Positions 1 to 6,872 of a stretch of DNA of 20,001 bases are shown piece by piece. This stretch comes from an uncultured Clostridia bacterium (lineage in GTDB: Bacteria > Bacillota > Clostridia > Oscillospirales > Ruminococcaceae). The notes under the pieces are model-generated. The model saw nothing but the letters and a program-made list of their open reading frames with translations, did no database searches and had not been told where the DNA came from. The stretch is taken from NCBI GenBank assembly GCA_947625455.1, contig CANQOJ010000017.1, positions 1 through 20,001 of the forward strand. The letters run 5' to 3'. Both the position numbers and the translations under genes were made by a program. Each line of letters begins with the position of its first letter. Within the stretch, counting starts at the first letter, position 1.

Positions 1-434
1 CTCGTTACTACATTGGTTCTACTTTGAGCTTCGTAAAGAGCCAGGCATTTGAGTATCAGTGCACAGCTGATGCTGGTAAGAAGGGCGCAGGCTACATCTC
101 TAAGGCAATCGCTCTCGGCACAATCAAGCACCCTGAGCTTGCACTTGCAGACAACGCTTGGTACACTTCTGTTCCTACTGTTCTTCCGCTTACATCTGCT
201 GACTCTACTTCAATCAACGGCTACACTGACTTGTCAACTCAGTTCAGCACTTCTAAGGATAAACTGAATGTTCTTTGCGACATCATCGTTAAGGGCTTCG
301 TTGACGCAGGCTTCACAAGCACTTCTGAAGCTGCTAAGACAGTATCTGATACTTACGGCGGAACAAACGCACTCAAGATTAGAAATGAAGCTTGGGACAG
401 ACTTGTTCAGTACTATCAGACTCTCAACGGCTAA
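1..434 (+). CDS. Probable ABC solute-binding protein, C-terminal part (5' end outside window)
   Basis: The open frame is already running at the left edge (first whole codon at position 3) and ends at TAA 432-434, leaving about 143 residues of a C-terminus. No start codon, signal peptide or lipobox can be seen, because the N-terminus lies outside the window. The fragment is polar, rich in Ser, Thr and Ala, has no membrane segment, and ends in a short helical stretch (NEAWDRLVQYYQTLNG), as is common in type 1 carbohydrate-binding lipoproteins. Its place just before an ABC ATPase and pectin hydrolases supports a role in capturing oligogalacturonides at the cell surface. This is inference from context: no family-defining motif falls in the visible part. 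Codons are strongly biased (AAG, CTT, GCT, AAC), which fits a highly expressed protein. Confidence 0.5.
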   Translation, partial: RYYIGSTLSFVKSQAFEYQCTADAGKKGAGYISKAIALGTIKHPELALADNAWYTSVPTVLPLTSADSTSINGYTDLSTQFSTSKDKLNVLCDIIVKGFVDAGFTSTSEAAKTVSDTYGGTNALKIRNEAWDRLVQYYQTLNG

Positions 435-468
435 TTTTAATCTCCTGCAAAACTAACAAGCGCGAAAA

Positions 469-495
469 CGTGCGCTCATAACAAATGGGCGCACG
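469..495 (+). other. Stem-loop after the solute-binding protein gene
   Basis: CGTGCGC at 469-475 is the exact reverse complement of GCGCACG at 489-495, with a 13-nt loop. No run of T follows, so it is not a standard intrinsic terminator. It may protect the 3' end of the abundant upstream transcript or cause partial termination. Confidence 0.5.
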
Positions 496-512
496 CAATC
501 GCAAAATCCACG

Positions 513-558
513 TTATGTTGTTATGGAAGGGGAGAGAACCTCCTCTTCCCCAACATAA
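513..558 (+). other. Extended imperfect hairpin before the first membrane-protein gene
   Basis: TTATGTTG at 513-520 pairs with CAACATAA at 551-558. Inside this outer stem, GGGGA plus GAG pairs with CTC plus TCCCC, closing on a short AACCT-like loop. The ribosome binding site AAGGAAGG of the gene at 573 lies directly after it. It could be a processing or stability element that separates strong expression of the binding protein from weaker expression downstream. The function is inferred. Confidence 0.45.
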
Positions 559-572
559 AAGGAAGGTCTTCT

Positions 573-1193
573 ATGTATAAAAAACAAATGATTTTTCAGC
601 GGGTTGTTTGCTTTATTGTTCTTGCAGCATCCGTAATTGTGTTCATTTATTCACTTGGACTTTTGACCGACATTTATCAAAGCCTTGCTACGGCGGTCGA
701 TCTTGACTTAAGCACCTACAACGATCAAGATGAGATTGTTGAGTATTACGAGAGAGTAAAAGGCGCATCGATTTATTATGAAATGCAGGATTTCAACTCA
801 CAGCTTACTATGGTTGGCATTGGTTTGATACTTGCATCGTTGGTTTTGTTTATCTTTGGTACAAATTCGCGCAGAAGATACTACATAGGCAATTTCTTCT
901 CGGTTGCTGTTTCACTTGTTGCATGCTGTGCTTCAGCAGTCTGGGCGCTGCCGATTGTAGGGAAATTTAAGGACGAGTATCTGACAACAGTTGATTTCGC
1001 GGGGTTGAAAGAGTACGCTGCGGAATGGAATACGCCATATATTGAGTCAACTTTCTGGTTTGACGCAGGATATGTTGTATTTGGTATTCTTGCTGTTGCA
1101 AATGTGTTACTGGTCGTTAACCTGGTTTTGAAACTTATCTTAATGAAGGAAGAAAAGAGCACTATTGGTAGCAGAAAGGATGTTAGAGGATGA
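573..1193 (+). CDS. Unknown small membrane protein, four predicted TM segments
   Basis: This 206-residue protein is not one I recognise. Hydrophobic segments lie at about residues 10-31, 76-96, 104-130 and 164-190. The loop between segments 1 and 2 (about 32-75) is acidic and tyrosine-rich and probably faces outside. The short segment 2-3 loop carries RRR and the C-terminus is rich in Lys and Arg, so both ends should be cytoplasmic. There is no EAA loop, so it does not look like a normal ABC permease. The ATG at 573 is preceded by AAGGAAGG at a workable distance. Its TGA (1191-1193) sits against the start of the next gene, so it is co-translated with a second 4-TM protein and an ABC ATPase. 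Accessory or regulatory subunit of that transporter is a guess from position. Confidence 0.8.
   Translation: MYKKQMIFQRVVCFIVLAASVIVFIYSLGLLTDIYQSLATAVDLDLSTYNDQDEIVEYYERVKGASIYYEMQDFNSQLTMVGIGLILASLVLFIFGTNSRRRYYIGNFFSVAVSLVACCASAVWALPIVGKFKDEYLTTVDFAGLKEYAAEWNTPYIESTFWFDAGYVVFGILAVANVLLVVNLVLKLILMKEEKSTIGSRKDVRG
1186..1189 (+). promoter_or_regulatory. Ribosome binding site deciding the start at 1196
   Basis: GAGG at 1186-1189 abuts the in-frame ATG at 1190 but lies 6 nt before the ATG at 1196 and 9 nt before the one at 1199. The 1190 start is therefore unlikely. Confidence 0.55.
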
Positions 1194-1195
1194 AC

Positions 1196-1774
1196 ATGAT
1201 GAATGAATCCGCAAAAAGAGATTTGATGCGGTACAAGAAAAACACCTCCGCATCACTTTTGACTTATCTGGCAATTGTGTGTGATTGTCTGTTCTTCGTA
1301 AGTGTTTATAGCTCCGATTTCGGTTCGGCAACGACTGCGGATAAGACGGTTGTTTTCTATCAGTGGCTTATCGGTATCTCGGTTGTCTACAACCTGCTGT
1401 TCCTGCTCGCGGGATTTCTCGCTTCGGAGGGTGTTAAGAACTACAAGCTCGGCTATTCATTCCTGCTGTTTGCGTTAGGTTTAGGTCAGCTTGTTCGTAT
1501 CTTCATCATTCCTGTAATCGCAAGATTCGGCGGCATTTCGGAGATGTTTGAAAACGGTTTGTTTGAGGAACTGTCAACCGATATCGCGGCATCAGTTCTC
1601 GAAACAACTGGCAGAACCGTTCCGATTATTGAACAGGGACAGTTCTTCTATATGTGCATTTGTCTGGTTGCCTCTGCGGCATTCTGCATAGTAGCAGGCG
1701 CTATTGGATTTATCAAGAGCACAACCCTTAACAGCTATTTGAATGAACTTAAAAAAAGGGGTAACAAGACATGA
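1196..1774 (+). CDS. Unknown small membrane protein, four predicted TM segments
   Basis: About 192 residues. Three ATG codons lie close together (1190, 1196, 1199) and Shine-Dalgarno spacing favours 1196 or 1199. Hydrophobic segments, counted from the 1190 start, are at about 21-40, 55-79, 86-111 and 151-175. A roughly 40-residue loop rich in Glu, Ser and Thr lies between segments 3 and 4. The N-terminus (KR, RYKK) and C-terminus (KKRGNKT) are basic, so both ends are probably cytoplasmic. It resembles its upstream neighbour in size and topology, though I see no clear sequence identity. Its stop overlaps the ATG of the ABC ATPase (ATGA at 1771-1774), which implies translational coupling and a shared complex or stoichiometry. 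No catalytic motif is visible and the function is unknown. Confidence 0.8.
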   Translation: MMNESAKRDLMRYKKNTSASLLTYLAIVCDCLFFVSVYSSDFGSATTADKTVVFYQWLIGISVVYNLLFLLAGFLASEGVKNYKLGYSFLLFALGLGQLVRIFIIPVIARFGGISEMFENGLFEELSTDIAASVLETTGRTVPIIEQGQFFYMCICLVASAAFCIVAGAIGFIKSTTLNSYLNELKKRGNKT

Positions 1775-2832
1775 GTGATGTAAAATTACAGCATATTGAT
1801 AAGATTTATGACAATAAGGTTCAGGCAGTTTTTGACTTCAACCTTAACGTTAAAAACGGCGAGTTCATCGTTCTTGTTGGTCCGTCCGGCTGCGGTAAAT
1901 CTACTACGCTGCGTATGGTTGCAGGTCTTGAGGATATTTCCGCAGGCAACTTGATTATCGACGGGCGCGACGTAACGCAAAAGCCGCCTAAGGATCGCGA
2001 TATTGCGATGGTTTTCCAGGATTACGCGCTGTATAATCACATGACGATTTACGAGAACATGGCGTTTTCGCTTGTACTCCGCAAGGAGAATAAGTACGAA
2101 ATCCACCAGAAAGTTCTTGCGGCAGCGGAAATCCTTGACCTTACCGACCAGCTTAACAAAAAGCCTAATCAGCTTTCGGGCGGTCAGCGTCAGAGAGTTG
2201 CGATGGGACGTGCAATCGTTCGTACACCCAAGGTTTTCCTTTTCGACGAGCCGCTGTCAAACCTCGACGCTAAACTCCGTGGTTCAACAAGACGCGAAAT
2301 TCTTCTCCTGCATAAGCGCTTAAAGGCAACAATGCTTTACGTTACCCACGACCAGACCGAAGCATTGACGCTTGCGGACAGGATTGTTTGTATGTCAATG
2401 GGGCATGTTCAGCAGGTAGGAACGCCGCTTGAACTTTATTACACACCTGCGAACCTCTTTGTTGCGAGCTTCATAGGACTTCCTCCTATCAACTTGTTCA
2501 ATGTTGACATCAAGAACGGCGAGGCAATCTGCGATGACTTCTGCGTTGAGCTTACTGCAGAGGAAAAGGCAATGCTTGCACGCTACGAGGGAAGAAAAGT
2601 TGTTCTGGGCGTTCGTCCGGAGAATATCGTTCAAGGCGGAAACATCAACGTTAACGTCAACCTGAACGAAAACCTCGGTATGACAACGCTTGTTCACGGA
2701 AATGTCGGAAGTCAGAAGATAATCTGTAAGTTCCGCGAGTGGAGCAACTTCAAGGCTGGCGACACGGTTGGAGTTTCCTTTACAAGAAAGCTTTTCTTCG
2801 ATAAGGATACAACCGACGCGATTACTTTGTAA
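1771..2832 (+). CDS. Sugar ABC transporter ATPase, UgpC/MsmK/MalK type
   Basis: A 353-residue ATPase that powers carbohydrate uptake at the inner face of the membrane. Visible motifs are Walker A GPSGCGKST at 37-45, the Q-loop region MVFQDYALYNHMT, ABC signature LSGGQ at 135-139, Walker B with DE at 159-160, the D-loop SNLDA and the H-loop in YVTHDQ. The region after about residue 235 matches the regulatory OB/TOBE domain of the MalK group (GVRPENI is visible). Length is normal for the family. The start codon overlaps the stop of the preceding 4-TM gene, and AGGGG lies about 9 nt upstream. It probably drives an oligogalacturonide importer using the binding protein at the left edge. MsmX/MsmK-type ATPases often serve several importers, so the substrate is inferred from context only. 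Confidence 0.93.
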   Translation: MSDVKLQHIDKIYDNKVQAVFDFNLNVKNGEFIVLVGPSGCGKSTTLRMVAGLEDISAGNLIIDGRDVTQKPPKDRDIAMVFQDYALYNHMTIYENMAFSLVLRKENKYEIHQKVLAAAEILDLTDQLNKKPNQLSGGQRQRVAMGRAIVRTPKVFLFDEPLSNLDAKLRGSTRREILLLHKRLKATMLYVTHDQTEALTLADRIVCMSMGHVQQVGTPLELYYTPANLFVASFIGLPPINLFNVDIKNGEAICDDFCVELTAEEKAMLARYEGRKVVLGVRPENIVQGGNINVNVNLNENLGMTTLVHGNVGSQKIICKFREWSNFKAGDTVGVSFTRKLFFDKDTTDAITL

Positions 2833-2849
2833 AAAGGAGAAGAGGGCAG

Positions 2850-3452
2850 ATGAGTCAAGAACAGAATGCCGTTAAAACAAGACGCGGTTTTAAAGAATTT
2901 GTTCGTAAGTTTTTTGTTTCACTGAAGAGAGCCCCTCAAAACATTTCGCTTGTTGCGCTTGCTGTGGCTTTCCTTGTGTATTCGCTGAACTTAACGTCGA
3001 TTTCAAACACGACCGCCGTTATTCAAGGTCCTAACATGGGACAGTGTGAGTTTATCGCGATGCTTTTCTCGATATTAGCGTTCGTGGTTTTCCTCAGAGC
3101 GTTTCCGAAACGTCAAAAAGTAAAAAAGGTAATGATCGTGCTACTCTTCCTTTTCCTTGCTTTGCTTATATTTGCTGACATTATCTATTTGAACAGAATT
3201 GACGCGGCATTAAACCGTGCTGAAAGTCCGATAGTTATTGTTCCGCCGTCAGACGGCAATCCTAATGGTCAAAACGTGTTTGTTGGTGTTGCAAAGAACA
3301 TAGTTTCAACGCACATTATATTTGTTATAATATGTACGGTTCTCGTTGCAACGCTGCCGATTTATGGCAAGCTTATCAAGAAAATCAATACGTCCATTGA
3401 AGTTGAAGGCAACGAAGGTATGGGTACGATTGATATTTCCGGTGAGGATTAA
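2850..3452 (+). CDS. Unknown small membrane protein, four predicted TM segments
   Basis: A 200-residue protein that I do not recognise. Hydrophobic segments lie at about 31-50, 64-84, 92-114 and 147-172. The N-terminus (KTRRGFKEFVRKFF, then KR), the segment 2-3 loop (FPKRQKVKK) and the segment following TM4 (KLIKK) are basic, so both ends and the middle loop should be cytoplasmic. The C-terminal tail then turns acidic (EVEGNEGMG to SGED). The segment 3-4 loop is Pro- and Gly-rich (IVVPPSDGNPNGQN). The ATG at 2850 follows AAGGAGAAGAGG, 17 nt after the ATPase stop. It is the third protein in this block with an N-in/C-in four-helix plan, which suggests a related role. It could be an accessory subunit of the ABC transporter. 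No enzyme or permease motif is visible. Confidence 0.8.
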   Translation: MSQEQNAVKTRRGFKEFVRKFFVSLKRAPQNISLVALAVAFLVYSLNLTSISNTTAVIQGPNMGQCEFIAMLFSILAFVVFLRAFPKRQKVKKVMIVLLFLFLALLIFADIIYLNRIDAALNRAESPIVIVPPSDGNPNGQNVFVGVAKNIVSTHIIFVIICTVLVATLPIYGKLIKKINTSIEVEGNEGMGTIDISGED

Positions 3453-3469
3453 ATAGCTTAATAACTGAT

Positions 3470-3504
3470 GAGAGCAGCATCAGCCATAGGCTGTTGTTGC
3501 TTTC
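3470..3504 (+). other. Imperfect intercistronic stem-loop
   Basis: Arms at 3470-3485 and 3489-3504 pair over 16 positions with two G-U pairs and about one mismatch, around a 3-nt ATA loop. The core is CAGCC/GGCTG. No T tract follows (the next bases are ATTGCAAAAAG), so it is more likely an RNA stability or processing element than a terminator. Confidence 0.45.
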
Positions 3505-3528
3505 ATTGCAAAAAGGGACTATTTCGAT

Positions 3529-3533
3529 AGGAG
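3529..3533 (+). promoter_or_regulatory. Ribosome binding site deciding the start at 3541
   Basis: AGGAG at 3529-3533 lies 7 nt before ATG 3541. An in-frame TTG at 3538 is too close and is rejected as the start. Confidence 0.65.
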
Positions 3534-3540
3534 TATTTTG

Positions 3541-4182
3541 ATGAAAGATAACAAGAAAAAGCGCGTTGATAAGAACGCGGCGGATTACTACAAGCTGAAA
3601 ACTGACGCGGTTGATAAGCTTGCTGATTCATCGAGTGCGCCCGTCGTTCCCGAAAATGAAATCAAGAAGTATAAGTCAACTGCGGGGAAGTTTAAAATTC
3701 CCACATGGCTGAAAATTGTGTTCATTAAGTTCTGGTTTGGCGGAATGATATGCTTCTTCTTCTTCTGGGGCTTGGGATTATATGTAGGCAGCGATTTTGA
3801 TTTAATGGTAATAATTGCTGTCGGCATGGGGCTTGTCATTGACTTGCTCGAAAATCACTTGCTGCACTTCCTTGAACCCGAAAAGGGCGATTATGACAAG
3901 TATATAATGTTCTACGCGAGGAAGTTCTGGACGTTGTTCGCAAATATCCTTTACGCTGCGCTGCTGCTGTTCCTTGTAATGCAAACCTATGACAAGCTTA
4001 ATGAACTGATTTTGTTCATCCAGGGCATTGATCCAAATGAGACGAAAGAAATTCCGCTTGGCGTTGAACCGCTGTTGTTCGGATTGTTCGTCATGGGGTA
4101 TGATATGCTGTTTATCGGTATCAGAAATATGTTTGTCAAAATCTTCCGCGACGCTGAACAAAAAACGCTGCGTCAAAAATAA
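3541..4182 (+). CDS. Unknown membrane protein with charged N-terminus, four predicted TM segments
   Basis: A 213-residue protein that I cannot assign. The first 55 residues are hydrophilic and rich in Lys and Asp. Hydrophobic segments follow at about 57-81 (aromatic, FFFFWG), 86-105, 128-148 and 173-197. A polar loop (DLLENHLLHFLEPEKGDYDKY) sits between segments 2 and 3 and could be cytoplasmic. A loop with DPNETKE precedes the last segment. It is the last of four small 4-TM proteins in the transport block and sits 18 bp before the GH28 gene, so it is co-transcribed with the hydrolases. The longer soluble N-terminus sets it apart from the other three. No family motif is visible. A structural or regulatory role in the transporter is speculation from position. 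Confidence 0.78.
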   Translation: MKDNKKKRVDKNAADYYKLKTDAVDKLADSSSAPVVPENEIKKYKSTAGKFKIPTWLKIVFIKFWFGGMICFFFFWGLGLYVGSDFDLMVIIAVGMGLVIDLLENHLLHFLEPEKGDYDKYIMFYARKFWTLFANILYAALLLFLVMQTYDKLNELILFIQGIDPNETKEIPLGVEPLLFGLFVMGYDMLFIGIRNMFVKIFRDAEQKTLRQK

Positions 4183-4200
4183 CTTTACAGGAGTTTTCTG

Positions 4201-5742
4201 ATGATTAACACATTATATGTCGGTTCTGTTTCGGCGTGTTTTGAGTTTGAAAATAAGTCGCCGTACTATGCGCAGAGCGAGTATACCGTAACTCTTAACG
4301 GTGAAAAGAAGTTTTCTGCGAATACCAACGTTTTCTCCCTGTTTTCGCTTTTGCCGAATACTGAATATTCGGTTGAGGTAAGCGGGGAAGAAGCTGTTAA
4401 ATTCACGACTAAGGCTGAAACCTGCGCTGTAAGCGTTAAGGATTTCGGTGCTGTCGGCGACGGTGTTCATGACGACACCGCGAATGTGCAGACGGCGATT
4501 AACTGCCTGCCCGTAGGAGGCAGACTTTATTTCCCGGACGGTGTGTATATGACCGCACCGCTTAACTTGAAGAGTCATATCACCCTCGATTTGGCTGAGG
4601 GCGCGGTTATTCTCGGTACAACGGACGAAAGCCGTTATCCGATTGTTCCCGGCGCAGTAAAGGATATTGTAACGGGAGAGGAAGTTCCAATAGGCGCTGT
4701 TGAGGGAAACGCAGTTCCTATGAACGAAAGCCTTATTTTTGCCGAGTATGCGGAGGATATAACCATTGTCGGAAAGGGTACCGTTGACGGAAATGCCCAG
4801 AACGGCAAGTGGTGGGAGAACGTCAAAGACCGCGTTATCGGCAGACCTAACCTTATATTTATGAACCGCTGCAACAATGTCGTTGTTCACGGAATTACCG
4901 GTCAGAACGCCGCTATGTGGCAGCTTCACCCTTACTTCTGCAATGACGTCAGGTTTCTTGACGTTGCGATTAACGCGCCCAAGGACAGCCCGAACACCGA
5001 CGCATGCGATCCGGAGGCGTGCGATAACGTCGATATAATCGGTTGCCGTTTCAGCGTTGGCGACGACTGCATTGCGATAAAGTCGGGCAAAATTGAAATT
5101 GCGCAAAAGTATGAAACTCCCGCAAATCATCACATGATAAGAAACTGCATAATGCAGTTCGGTCACGGTGCGGTGACGTTGGGAAGCGAAATGGCGGGCG
5201 GTATCAAGAATTTGACCGTAAACCGCTGTATCTTCAACCACACCGACAGAGGACTTCGCATTAAAACCCGCAGAGGACGCGGAAAGCTTGCGATTATTGA
5301 CGGGGTTTTGTTTGAGAATATAAAAATGGACGGCGTGCTGACTCCGATTGTAATCAATATGTGGTATAACTGCTGCGATCCCGACAGATACTCGGAGTAC
5401 AACACGACGCGCGAGAAACTGCCTGTTGACGAGAGAACGCCGTACATGGGCAAGTTTACATTTAAGGATATGGAGTGCATCAACTGCCAGGTAGCCGCAT
5501 GCTACTGCGACGGACTTCCCGAAATGCCTATCGAGGAGATAACCGTTGAGGACATAAAGTTCACCTACGACAGCGAAGCAAAGCCCGGATATCCCTCAAT
5601 GAGAAACAACAATGTTCTGCGCTGTAAGGCGGGAATGTATTTTGAAAACGTGAATAAGCTGACTGTAAAGAATGTTGACATTGTCGGAAATGACGGCGAA
5701 CCGCTTACGGCAATCAACGTCGGTACGCTTATAAAGGAGTAA
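4201..5742 (+). CDS. GH28 polygalacturonase (probable exo-acting, intracellular)
   Basis: A 513-residue inverting glycoside hydrolase expected to cleave alpha-1,4-galacturonosyl bonds. Residues 1-75 look like a small beta-sandwich (fibronectin III-like) domain, as in bacterial exo-polygalacturonases. The parallel beta-helix begins at KDFGAVGDGVHDDT (about 80). All four GH28 signatures are present: NTD at 265-267, GDD at 287-289, GHG at 321-323 and RIK at 353-355. Asp267, Asp288 and Asp289 form the expected catalytic triad. The residue after NTD is Ala where Gly is usual. There is no signal peptide, so the enzyme probably works on imported oligogalacturonides. AGGAG precedes the ATG at 4201, and the gene's 3' end carries the Shine-Dalgarno sequence of the GH105 gene. 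Endo versus exo action cannot be settled from sequence alone; context favours exo. Confidence 0.93.
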   Translation: MINTLYVGSVSACFEFENKSPYYAQSEYTVTLNGEKKFSANTNVFSLFSLLPNTEYSVEVSGEEAVKFTTKAETCAVSVKDFGAVGDGVHDDTANVQTAINCLPVGGRLYFPDGVYMTAPLNLKSHITLDLAEGAVILGTTDESRYPIVPGAVKDIVTGEEVPIGAVEGNAVPMNESLIFAEYAEDITIVGKGTVDGNAQNGKWWENVKDRVIGRPNLIFMNRCNNVVVHGITGQNAAMWQLHPYFCNDVRFLDVAINAPKDSPNTDACDPEACDNVDIIGCRFSVGDDCIAIKSGKIEIAQKYETPANHHMIRNCIMQFGHGAVTLGSEMAGGIKNLTVNRCIFNHTDRGLRIKTRRGRGKLAIIDGVLFENIKMDGVLTPIVINMWYNCCDPDRYSEYNTTREKLPVDERTPYMGKFTFKDMECINCQVAACYCDGLPEMPIEEITVEDIKFTYDSEAKPGYPSMRNNNVLRCKAGMYFENVNKLTVKNVDIVGNDGEPLTAINVGTLIKE

Positions 5743-5743
5743 T

Positions 5744-6871
5744 ATGTACGACAAAATTGACAGATATATTGATAAGCTTTTAGCAGGCTCAACGCCCGAC
5801 GCACCCCTCTGGAACATCGAAAATATTCGTCACGGGAAAGCGCCTGCGTGGAATTACATTGACGGCTGTATGATAACTGCGCTGCTGGAGCTTAGCGAGA
5901 TTAAACAAGAGCCTAAGTACGCTGATTTTGCGGAGAAGTTCATTGACTACTATGTTTTTGATGACGGCTCAATCCGCGGTTACGACAAGCAGAAGTTCAA
6001 TCTCGACGACGTAAACGAGGGCAGAGTGCTGTTTGATTTGTACAGGACAACAGGCAAGGAAAAGTACAAAAAGGCGATTATGCTTCAGCATAGTCAGCTT
6101 GAAGAACAGCCGAGAACGGTTACAGGAAATTTCTGGCACAAGACCATATACCCAAACCAGATATGGCTTGACGGACTATACATGGGGCAAGTGTTCAGCT
6201 TAAGATACCAGAAAGAGTTTGGCAATAAGGACTATTCCGATATTGTAAACCAGTTCAAGAACGTCAGAAAGCTGATGTTTGACGAGAATAAGAAGCTGTA
6301 TTACCACGGCTGCGACTGCTCGAAAAAGGCGTTCTGGTGCGACGCGCAGACGGGTTGTTCAAAGAATTTCTGGCTTAGGGCAATCGGTTGGTTCTGCATT
6401 TCGCTTGTTGACAACATAGCTTACATTGACGACGAGGGCAGCAGGGCTGAACTTATCGCGATTTTCAAAGAGGCAATCGAGGGCATTTCGCAGTATGCCG
6501 ACAGCGAAACGGGAATGTACTATCAGGTTGTCGACTGCGGAGGGCGCGAGGGCAACTACCTCGAAACAAGCGGAAGCAGCATGATAGCCTACGCAATGAT
6601 GAAAGGCGCAAGGCTCGGAGTTCTTGACGCAAAGTACGCGGCGCTCGGCAAAAAGACGTTTGACGGAATTTGCGCGAAGTACCTTACAATAAAGGACGAC
6701 GGCGACTTAAATCTCGGCGGAATTTGCCTTGTTGCGGGGCTTGGTCCCGAAAACAATACCCGCCGTGACGGTACATATGAATACTACATTTCGGAACCTG
6801 TCGTTGAAAATGACGCAAAGGGCGTTGCGCCGTTTGTGCTGTGCTACACAGAGGTTTTGAGGACATTATAA
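5744..6871 (+). CDS. GH105 unsaturated rhamnogalacturonyl/galacturonyl hydrolase
   Basis: A 375-residue (alpha/alpha)6-barrel hydrolase that removes 4,5-unsaturated galacturonate from the non-reducing end of oligosaccharides left by pectin or rhamnogalacturonan lyases. Motifs are WNYIDG (36-41), LDDVNEGR with Asp88, NQIWLDG with Asp143, and WLRAIGW (210-216). Asp88 and Asp143 fall at the same positions as the active-site aspartates known for B. subtilis YteR. Length is normal. No signal peptide is visible, so it is cytoplasmic. It starts 2 bp after the GH28 stop, with AAGGAG inside the end of that gene. Its product rearranges to 5-keto-4-deoxyuronate, the substrate of KduI encoded at 13091. 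YteR and YesR subtypes differ in substrate preference, so galacturonyl versus rhamnogalacturonyl specificity is open. Confidence 0.93.
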   Translation: MYDKIDRYIDKLLAGSTPDAPLWNIENIRHGKAPAWNYIDGCMITALLELSEIKQEPKYADFAEKFIDYYVFDDGSIRGYDKQKFNLDDVNEGRVLFDLYRTTGKEKYKKAIMLQHSQLEEQPRTVTGNFWHKTIYPNQIWLDGLYMGQVFSLRYQKEFGNKDYSDIVNQFKNVRKLMFDENKKLYYHGCDCSKKAFWCDAQTGCSKNFWLRAIGWFCISLVDNIAYIDDEGSRAELIAIFKEAIEGISQYADSETGMYYQVVDCGGREGNYLETSGSSMIAYAMMKGARLGVLDAKYAALGKKTFDGICAKYLTIKDDGDLNLGGICLVAGLGPENNTRRDGTYEYYISEPVVENDAKGVAPFVLCYTEVLRTL

Positions 6872-6872
6872 T

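Noticed and set aside
573..1193. Idea that the 4-TM proteins are split MalF/MalG permeases
   Set aside because: They are too short, each has a separate start and stop with good spacing, and none shows the EAA cytoplasmic loop needed to contact the ATPase.
4213..5241. 342-codon open frame on the minus strand inside the GH28 gene
   Set aside because: The plus strand carries a full GH28 protein with all catalytic motifs. The antisense product is unlike any protein I know, rich in Arg, Asn and Val as expected from reading GC-biased codons backwards, and has no proper start context.
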